Shown here: positions 7,775-12,598 of the stretch, piece by piece
Position numbering within the stretch: the stretch's first letter is position 1
How the letters are laid out: each line of letters begins with the position of its first letter
NCBI GenBank assembly: GCA_900545245.1
Contig: UQYV01000059.1
Coordinates: forward strand, 1 to 12,598
Origin: an uncultured Bacteroidales bacterium
Lineage (GTDB): Bacteria; Bacteroidota; Bacteroidia; Bacteroidales; UBA932
DNA: 12,598 nt
Reading direction: 5' to 3'
Position numbers and translations under genes: made by a program
Notes under the pieces: model-generated
Databases searched by the model: none
What the model saw: only the letters and a program-made list of their open reading frames with translations
What the model was told of the DNA's origin: nothing

Positions 7775-8532
7775 TTCTATTTGTATTTGAAGGCGATGAG
7801 CGTGAGCCTCGTCTATATAGAACATTGGAAAGACTCTATTTCCCGAAGGTAAATGACAATATCATTTGTTCTTTCGGAAATAATATATATGGCCTTTACA
7901 ATGAACTGAAGGAATATGAAGACAGTGGAGATATTGTTTCTCTTATGAGAGAACATTTGGCAGTAAGAGGTGACTCCACCTTGAACGGCATTAGAAGTTC
8001 AGACATTTCGGAAGTATTTCTTTTCTTTGACTATGATTTTCAAAACTCTCATCTTTCGCTTGAAGAAATCAATCAAAGGCTAGAAGAGATGCTGGTGTTG
8101 TTTGCTGATGAAACCGAGAACGGAAAACTCTACATCAACTATCCTATGATTGAATCTATCCGCTATACCAAGGAACTTCCTGACCCAGATTATACCAATT
8201 ATATTGTTAGCAGAGAACAGTGCAAGGACTTCAAACGTCTGTCTCGTGATTTTTCGGCTTATAATAGTCTTGACCACATATTGTTCAAGGATGGTGAAAC
8301 ACCGACAAAAGAAAAGTACATTAGGGTGAAAGATAACTGGCAATATCTTAAGCAGATGAATGTCTGTAAAGCAAACTTGATCATAACCGGAGAAAACTCG
8401 ATGCCGGCAGAGAAGTCTGTCATCAATCAGTTATCAATATTCAAAAGGCAACTCTTGCTCTATGTCAAGCCTAATAAAAGTGTTGCTGTATTAAATTCTT
8501 TTCCCATTTTTATCTACGAGTATATTAGATAG
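7771..8532 (+). CDS. TOPRIM-like partner protein (RloB/DUF4435-like), putative defence effector
   Basis: This 253-residue protein begins FVFEGDEREPRLYRTL (4-19). It resembles the TOPRIM opening of RloB-type proteins, with Glu7 as candidate metal-binding glutamate after a hydrophobic strand. A second strand ending FLFFDYDF (83-90) supplies the Asp87-x-Asp89 pair of a TOPRIM site. A further block NYPMIESI (123-130) is the third conserved-looking element. These residues would form the metal centre of an OLD/AriB-type nuclease. There is no signal peptide or transmembrane helix. Its start codon overlaps the stop of the ATPase gene, and it is the last gene of the pair. By analogy with PARIS and RloAB it would be the toxic or nucleic-acid-cleaving effector released or activated by the ATPase, but this is inference from architecture. 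I cannot assign it firmly to a named family. Confidence 0.65.
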   Translation: MILFVFEGDEREPRLYRTLERLYFPKVNDNIICSFGNNIYGLYNELKEYEDSGDIVSLMREHLAVRGDSTLNGIRSSDISEVFLFFDYDFQNSHLSLEEINQRLEEMLVLFADETENGKLYINYPMIESIRYTKELPDPDYTNYIVSREQCKDFKRLSRDFSAYNSLDHILFKDGETPTKEKYIRVKDNWQYLKQMNVCKANLIITGENSMPAEKSVINQLSIFKRQLLLYVKPNKSVAVLNSFPIFIYEYIR

Positions 8533-8690
8533 GCAATGTAGCATAGATAATCGGGTCTGCTTTTTCCATTCTTGTCTTTGACACTTAGAGAGAGCTATAT
8601 CTATGATATATCAAGTTTCTTGTAAATGAAGCAAGTTTTTTTTGTGAGTGTGGCCAAAATTTAAAATATGGTGATAATCCGTTTTTTTTG

Positions 8691-8698
8691 TACTTTTG
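8691..8698 (+). promoter_or_regulatory. Promoter -7 element of the LRR lipoprotein gene
   Basis: TACTTTTG matches TAnnTTTG exactly, 23 bases before the ATG at 8722. The -33 region is not clear. The gap 8533-8721 otherwise holds only A/T-rich sequence and no convincing terminator for the preceding pair. Confidence 0.6.
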
Positions 8699-8721
8699 CG
8701 AAACTATAACCGAACGACATT

Positions 8722-9903
8722 ATGAAATATTTAAAATTTTCGACTCTTTTTACGGCATTTGCTCTCTTCCTTATTGGCTGCAATAAGAATGTGGTCGTTC
8801 CTGTTGCGGGTGTCAGCCTGGCACCTGAGTCATTGACAATAGGGCTTTCTGAAGACAATCTCGGAAAATTCGATTTGATCTTCACGCCAAAAGATGCATC
8901 CAATAAGAATGTAACTTGGTCTTCTTCAAATCCGGAGGTTGCATCAGTGAGTTCGGATGGCATCATCAAAGGACTGAAGCAGGGGCAGACTGCGATAACC
9001 GTAACCACAGAAGATGGAGGATTTACTGCTTCCAATATAGTGAATGTTACGGATGAGATTACAAATGATTTTGATCCTTTATTCCGGCAGCTCTTGTACA
9101 ACGACGGGTATATCAAGACCACTAAACATATTACGAAAAAGGATGTCTCCAGCATCTTCAAATTGGAATTGTCCACCAAAAAGTTGAATTCTCTCAATGG
9201 AATAGAGCATTTTATATCATTGACAGAGTTATATTGTGACAATAACAATTTGACAGAACTTGATCTCAGCAGGAATATAAATCTGGACATAGTCAAGGCA
9301 AAGAACAATAAGTTAACCAAAATTAACGTGTCTCATTGTTCAAAGATGACTGAGCTGTATCTGGCCGAAAATCAGTTGACTACAGTCGAAATCGGTGATT
9401 TGAAAAGCCTTTTGACATTAGATCTTTCAAGGAATCCTATCAGCAGTCTTGACATACCTGCGGGATTGAAAATTTCGAGATTGCTTCTGCGCTCCGCTGA
9501 ACTATCAAGTTTGAATTTAAGCAATTTGAAATCATTGATCTTTCTATACATCATTGATTCTAAGAATTTGGAAAGGTTGGATTTAAGTAATCTGCCAAAA
9601 TTGCACCTGGCATTTCTGGAAGGGGAAAATCCTGGTTCCTCATCTTTGTCCAGCGTTACGTTTGGCGGAAATAACGACTTGGCTATATTGTCTATCAAAA
9701 ATGGAAATTTCAAATCGTTCGACATAAGCAAGTTAAATCTGTATAGATTTTTCTGCGAAGGGAATCCTGGAAAAAACGGCAAATTCACAGTCACGGCCAA
9801 GTTTAATGGTTCCGCGTCTAGCACCGAAAATATCCCTTCCAACTTCACGCAGACAGACTGGAGCTATAAAGGCAGCCCTGTTTCAATAATTTACAAGAAG
9901 TAA
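8722..9903 (+). CDS. Lipoprotein with Big2 domain and leucine-rich repeats
   Basis: This 393-residue exported protein begins with a lipoprotein signal peptide and lipobox LIGC (17-20), so Cys20 is the lipidated residue. The sequence after it, NKNVVVP, lacks the acidic run of the Bacteroidota surface-export signal, so surface display is not assured. Residues about 27-110 are a Big2-type Ig fold (VTWSSSNPEVASVSSDG, 64-80). Residues about 145-345 hold some nine leucine-rich repeats of about 21 residues (LTELYCDNNNLTELDLS and variants), becoming irregular near the C terminus. Such proteins usually bind host or polymer ligands. The gene shares the low G+C of the preceding pair but has its own promoter and terminator. 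No partner or ligand can be deduced. Confidence 0.88.
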   Translation: MKYLKFSTLFTAFALFLIGCNKNVVVPVAGVSLAPESLTIGLSEDNLGKFDLIFTPKDASNKNVTWSSSNPEVASVSSDGIIKGLKQGQTAITVTTEDGGFTASNIVNVTDEITNDFDPLFRQLLYNDGYIKTTKHITKKDVSSIFKLELSTKKLNSLNGIEHFISLTELYCDNNNLTELDLSRNINLDIVKAKNNKLTKINVSHCSKMTELYLAENQLTTVEIGDLKSLLTLDLSRNPISSLDIPAGLKISRLLLRSAELSSLNLSNLKSLIFLYIIDSKNLERLDLSNLPKLHLAFLEGENPGSSSLSSVTFGGNNDLAILSIKNGNFKSFDISKLNLYRFFCEGNPGKNGKFTVTAKFNGSASSTENIPSNFTQTDWSYKGSPVSIIYKK

Positions 9904-9935
9904 CAGCTCTTATATCTGGCGCATTCCAGGCTGTT
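9902..9935 (+). other. Hairpin at the stop codon of the LRR lipoprotein gene
   Basis: AACAGC (9902-9907) pairs with GCTGTT (9930-9935), and inside it CTGG (9916-9919) pairs with CCAG (9926-9929), leaving an 8-base bulge. A small GTCCC/GGGAC hairpin follows (9941-9953). Without a U tract these are more likely 3'-UTR structure than a terminator. Confidence 0.5.
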
Positions 9936-9974
9936 CCCAAGTCCCGAAGGGACCGCACCAGCGGCGCGAAATAC

Positions 9975-10014
9975 CCCTAACAGGGGTCGCAGACGCTAGT
10001 CTGTGGGGGTTAGG
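9975..10014 (-). repeat. Palindromic intergenic repeat, copy B (inverted)
   Basis: Its reverse complement matches copy A (6516-6555) at 37 of 40 positions. It keeps most of the inner and outer stems, though the inner stem has one G-U pair in one orientation. The terminator hairpin at 10022-10064 lies on the side corresponding to copy A's terminator, so the composite unit is inverted as a whole. Together the copies flank 3.4 kb. Confidence 0.85.
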
Positions 10015-10021
10015 AAGTCCG

Positions 10022-10064
10022 AAGGATGGTGAACAAAAAGTATTTTGTTCGCCATCCTTTTTTT
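10022..10064 (+). terminator. Strong Rho-independent terminator after the LRR lipoprotein gene
   Basis: A stem of 17 pairs runs from 10022 to 10059. Its arms are AAGGATGG, a T-G wobble, GAACAAAA and the matching TTTTGTTC...CCATCCTT. The loop is AGTA (10039-10042), and a T tract continues to 10064. This is the clearest terminator in the window and should insulate the low-G+C block from the serine dehydratase gene. Confidence 0.85.
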
Positions 10065-10093
10065 GCTTTGTTGTTTTAACTTTTTTACCTTTG
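10062..10093 (+). promoter_or_regulatory. Consensus promoter of the serine dehydratase gene
   Basis: TTTG (10062-10065), a 20-base spacer and TACCTTTG (10086-10093) match both Bacteroidota elements exactly. The -33 box lies inside the T tract of the upstream terminator. The start codon follows 25 bases after the -7 element. Confidence 0.75.
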
Positions 10094-10118
10094 CGGCTCG
10101 TTTCATTTTAGTTTTGTT

Positions 10119-11318
10119 ATGAAGAGCATCAGGGAAATATACAGGATAGGGAAGGGACCGTCCAGCAGCCACACTATGGGGCCGCATCAGGCATCGAAGG
10201 TTTATCTGTCACACCACGGAGATGCTCACCGCTTTCATGTCCGTCTCTACGGCTCTCTTGCGGCGACGGGAAAGGGGCATTTGACCGATGTGGCAATCAA
10301 TGAGGTGCTTTCACAGGCCGGACCTGTGGAGATTGAGTGGCTTCCAAAGGTGTTTATGGACGAACATCCTAACGCCATGACAATTGCAACAGTGGACGAT
10401 GATGGGCACCTGCGTGACGAATGGACGTTTTACAGCATCGGCGGAGGGGCTATCCGCTGCGACCAATTGCCGGGTGTCGAGTCGCCGGACATCTATCCGC
10501 TTAACACGATGACGGAACTTCTCGACTGGTGCAACCGCAACGGGAAGGCCTATTGGGAATATGTTGAGGAAATCGAGGATGGGGACATCAACGACTATCT
10601 GCTTGAAGTCTGGAAGGTGATGCAGGAGTCCATTGAGCGTGGACTTGACCGCGAGGGCGTGCTTCCGGGACCGCTGCATCTGCGCCGTAAGGCAGCCTCG
10701 TATTTCATCCGTGCCGAGGGCTATAAGGATGTTCTTCGCACCCGTGGACTCATTTTCGCCTATGCGCTTGCCGTGAGCGAGGAGAACGCCTCCGGAGGCA
10801 CCATCGTGACAGCTCCGACCTGCGGCTCCTGCGGTGTGCTTCCAAGCGTGCTCTATCATTTGAAGAAGGTCTATGATTTCAGCGACCGTCGGATAATCCG
10901 TTCACTCGCTACGGCGGCTCTTGTCGGTAATGTGGTGAAGACCAATGCTTCCATCTCCGGTGCTGAAGTAGGTTGCCAAGGGGAGGTCGGTGTTGCCTGT
11001 GCGATGACCGCAGCTGCTGCAAACCAGCTTATGGGCGGCACTCCGGCTCAGATTGAATATGCTGCCGAGATGGGACTTGAGCATCACCTCGGCATGACCT
11101 GCGACCCTGTCTGCGGCTTGGTTCAGATTCCTTGCATCGAGCGGAATGCCTATGCGGCAGCCCGGGCTTTGGACGCTAATATTTATGCTTCTTATACGGA
11201 TGGGTTGCATCGGGTGTCGTTTGACCAGGTGGTGCGTGTGATGAAGCAGACTGGGAAGGATCTGCCTTCGCTTTATAAGGAGACTGGCGAAGGCGGTCTC
11301 GCGGCGGAGGTGGAATAA
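10119..11318 (+). CDS. sdaA: L-serine ammonia-lyase, iron-sulfur dependent (single chain)
   Basis: The enzyme deaminates L-serine to pyruvate and ammonia using an oxygen-sensitive [4Fe-4S] cluster. The 399-residue chain fuses the two domains found as separate subunits in some Gram-positive bacteria. The beta domain starts with GPSSSHTMGP (13-22). The alpha domain begins near residue 190 and carries TAPTCGSCGVLPS (231-243), GAEVGCQGEVG (281-291) and MTCDPVCGLVQIPCIERN (326-343). Cluster ligands are expected at Cys286, Cys328 and Cys339. The C-terminal cysteine tail seen in some relatives is absent, since the protein ends ETGEGGLAAEVE. The gene is monocistronic with a consensus promoter and high G+C like ppdK. 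It would supply pyruvate in an anaerobic, amino-acid-fermenting lifestyle. The start ATG leads directly into the conserved SIREIYRIGKGPSSSHT region. Confidence 0.96.
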   Translation: MKSIREIYRIGKGPSSSHTMGPHQASKVYLSHHGDAHRFHVRLYGSLAATGKGHLTDVAINEVLSQAGPVEIEWLPKVFMDEHPNAMTIATVDDDGHLRDEWTFYSIGGGAIRCDQLPGVESPDIYPLNTMTELLDWCNRNGKAYWEYVEEIEDGDINDYLLEVWKVMQESIERGLDREGVLPGPLHLRRKAASYFIRAEGYKDVLRTRGLIFAYALAVSEENASGGTIVTAPTCGSCGVLPSVLYHLKKVYDFSDRRIIRSLATAALVGNVVKTNASISGAEVGCQGEVGVACAMTAAAANQLMGGTPAQIEYAAEMGLEHHLGMTCDPVCGLVQIPCIERNAYAAARALDANIYASYTDGLHRVSFDQVVRVMKQTGKDLPSLYKETGEGGLAAEVE

Positions 11319-11432
11319 GGGGTAATCTGCTTCGTTGGACGGTTTGTCAAAATCCTCACCGGGTCGAGGCTTGGAGAATCATAGGTATGGATTTTGCGAA
11401 ACTGAGGATATCGTGTAAAACCATATAATACT

Positions 11433-12509
11433 ATGAAACACAAAATTTTAGCCACTTTGCTGGCCGTAGCGGCCGCGGTGGCATTCGCTCCTCGTGGATT
11501 CGCCTGCACGGGCATCACGCTCAAGGCTGCGGATGGAAGTACGGTGATGGCTCGAACAATCGAATGGGCCGTGAACGACAATCACAACCGTTATGTCGTG
11601 GTTCCTCGGAATCACATCTGGTATTCTATCACTCCTGGAGGGGAGCAGGGTAGAGCTTTCTCCGGAAAGTATGGTTATGTGGGTTTCGCCGTCGAGCAGC
11701 CGGAATTCATCGTGGAGGGACTGAACGAGGAGGGGCTTTCCGCAGGGCTTTTCTATTTCCCGGGATATGGAAAATACGAAGATTATTGTCCGTCGCTTAA
11801 AGAATCGAGCATTGCGGACCTCCAGCTTGTCCCCTATATCCTCGGAAGTTGCAAGAGCGTTGATGACGTCATAGAGGCTGTAAAGGCGGTTCACGTCCAC
11901 AATGTCGACCCGCGTGCCTCCACAGCCCACTGGCGTTTCGCCGACCCGTCCGGTCGTCAGATTGTTCTGGAAATCATTGACGAAAAATGCGTGTTCTATG
12001 AAAATACGCTCGGAGTCCTCACAAACTCTCCGTCTTTCGACTGGCATCTTACGAATTTGAACAACTATGTAAATCTTAAGTCCGGTGCGGTAACTGAGAA
12101 TACCGTCGGAAGCCTTGAACTCCACTCTTTTGGTGGAGGCGGCGGGATGTTAGGACTTCCTGGCGACTTTACACCGCCTTCCCGATTTGTTCGCGCCGCA
12201 TTTTTCCAGACTACTGCCCCGAAGCTTGCCGATGCCGAAAAGACCGTCATTCAGGCTTTCCATATCCTGAACAACTTTGACCTTCCGATAGGAGTTCAGA
12301 CCGCCGCCGGCACCACGCCTCCTGACATTCCGTCGGCAACCCAGTTCACCACGGCAACTGATCTATGTGGTCGCAAGATTTACATCCGCACGATGTTCAA
12401 CAGCCACATCCGCGTTGTCGAACTAAACAAAATCAACTTTGCCCGCGCCAAGTTCCGTTCCGAACTCCTCGATCCCGACCACCGCGAACCGGTTGAGCCT
12501 TTGTTCTGA
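11433..12509 (+). CDS. Secreted choloylglycine hydrolase family enzyme (bile salt hydrolase/penicillin V acylase-like)
   Basis: This 358-residue Ntn hydrolase has a Sec signal peptide (1-24). Cleavage at GFA|CTG would expose Cys25 as the N-terminal nucleophile, giving a periplasmic or secreted enzyme. Family motifs follow: ARTIEW (40-45) with Arg41, LNEEGLSAGLFYFPGY (97-112), VLTNSPSFDWHLTNLNNY (195-212) with Asn198, and PPSRFVRAAF (248-257) with Arg251, matching the Cys/Arg/Asn/Arg active site of BSH and PVA. The position normally held by Asp in the RxxD motif is Glu44. The family cleaves amide bonds of conjugated bile salts, penicillin V or other N-acyl amides, and the sequence alone does not decide which. 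GFAC lacks the leucine of a lipobox, so it is probably not a lipoprotein. The 114-base gap upstream shows no exact promoter match and no obvious sdaA terminator, so read-through from sdaA is possible. Confidence 0.92.
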   Translation: MKHKILATLLAVAAAVAFAPRGFACTGITLKAADGSTVMARTIEWAVNDNHNRYVVVPRNHIWYSITPGGEQGRAFSGKYGYVGFAVEQPEFIVEGLNEEGLSAGLFYFPGYGKYEDYCPSLKESSIADLQLVPYILGSCKSVDDVIEAVKAVHVHNVDPRASTAHWRFADPSGRQIVLEIIDEKCVFYENTLGVLTNSPSFDWHLTNLNNYVNLKSGAVTENTVGSLELHSFGGGGGMLGLPGDFTPPSRFVRAAFFQTTAPKLADAEKTVIQAFHILNNFDLPIGVQTAAGTTPPDIPSATQFTTATDLCGRKIYIRTMFNSHIRVVELNKINFARAKFRSELLDPDHREPVEPLF

Positions 12510-12598
12510 CGGCACTTTGCTGCCGCTCATCGAAGTTGAAACCGCAGCAGACTTTGCGGCTGTGAGGATTTCAACGGGGCGAAGAAACGCCGCAGCCC
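12510..12598 (+). other. Hairpin-rich noncoding tail of the window
   Basis: Three nested or tandem stems are visible: CGGCA/TGCCG (12510-12514 with 12521-12525), GTTGAAA/TTTCAAC (12535-12541 with 12569-12575), and inside it CCGCA/TGCGG (12542-12546 with 12555-12559). No U tract follows within the window. It may be the 3' UTR of the hydrolase gene or part of a dispersed repeat cut by the window edge. Confidence 0.4.

Noticed and set aside
9165..9760. Possible DNA tandem repeats within the LRR gene
   Set aside because: The periodicity is at the protein level (about 21 residues). The nucleotide units have diverged and do not form a tandem array.
6400..10118. Insertion sequence or integrative element bounded by the inverted repeats
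   Set aside because: No transposase, integrase or clear target-site duplication is visible. Only repeats and composition support transfer, so no mobile element is annotated.

Overview
The window looks like a chromosomal segment of a gut-type Bacteroidales (phylum Bacteroidota). The evidence is an ECF sigma factor/FecR pair of the kind that controls SusC-type outer-membrane uptake, several exact matches to the Bacteroidota -7 promoter element TAnnTTTG, A/T-rich leaders without a clear Shine-Dalgarno sequence, and the mix of pyruvate phosphate dikinase, iron-sulfur L-serine dehydratase and a secreted choloylglycine-hydrolase-family enzyme. I cannot name the genus.

Layout. 1-2030 (minus strand): an ECF sigma factor, then a FecR anti-sigma factor, then a 56-codon ORF with a signal peptide. 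The last may be the broken start of the TonB-dependent receptor expected at this place. A 31-nt palindrome lies between sigma factor and fecR. 2031-3482 (plus): a divergently transcribed orphan protein whose C-terminal half resembles the C-terminal ATP-binding fold of FGAM synthase (PurL), behind an unrelated N-terminal region and an acidic linker. 3483-6399: ppdK, complete. 6400-6667: hairpins that probably end ppdK, then a 40-nt palindromic repeat. 6668-9903: a visibly A+T-richer block holding an overlapping gene pair (an AAA15/RloA-like ATPase and a TOPRIM-like protein) and a Big2-LRR lipoprotein. 9975-10014: a second copy of the 40-nt repeat in inverted orientation (37/40 identical), then a strong terminator. 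10119-11318: L-serine dehydratase. 11433-12509: choloylglycine hydrolase family. The last 89 bases are noncoding and hairpin-rich.

How the genes fit together. PPDK (pyruvate/PEP interconversion) and serine dehydratase (serine to pyruvate) meet at pyruvate and are ordinary housekeeping metabolism. The sigma/FecR pair is a cell-surface signalling module whose receptor is outside the window or damaged. The ATPase-TOPRIM pair has the architecture of two-gene phage-defence systems (RloA/RloB, AbiL, PARIS). With its low G+C, its own promoter and the flanking inverted repeats, it reads as an inserted accessory cassette and is the most interesting part of the window. No tRNA, rRNA, CRISPR array, transposase or integrase was seen, and no stretch over 300 bases lacks a gene.
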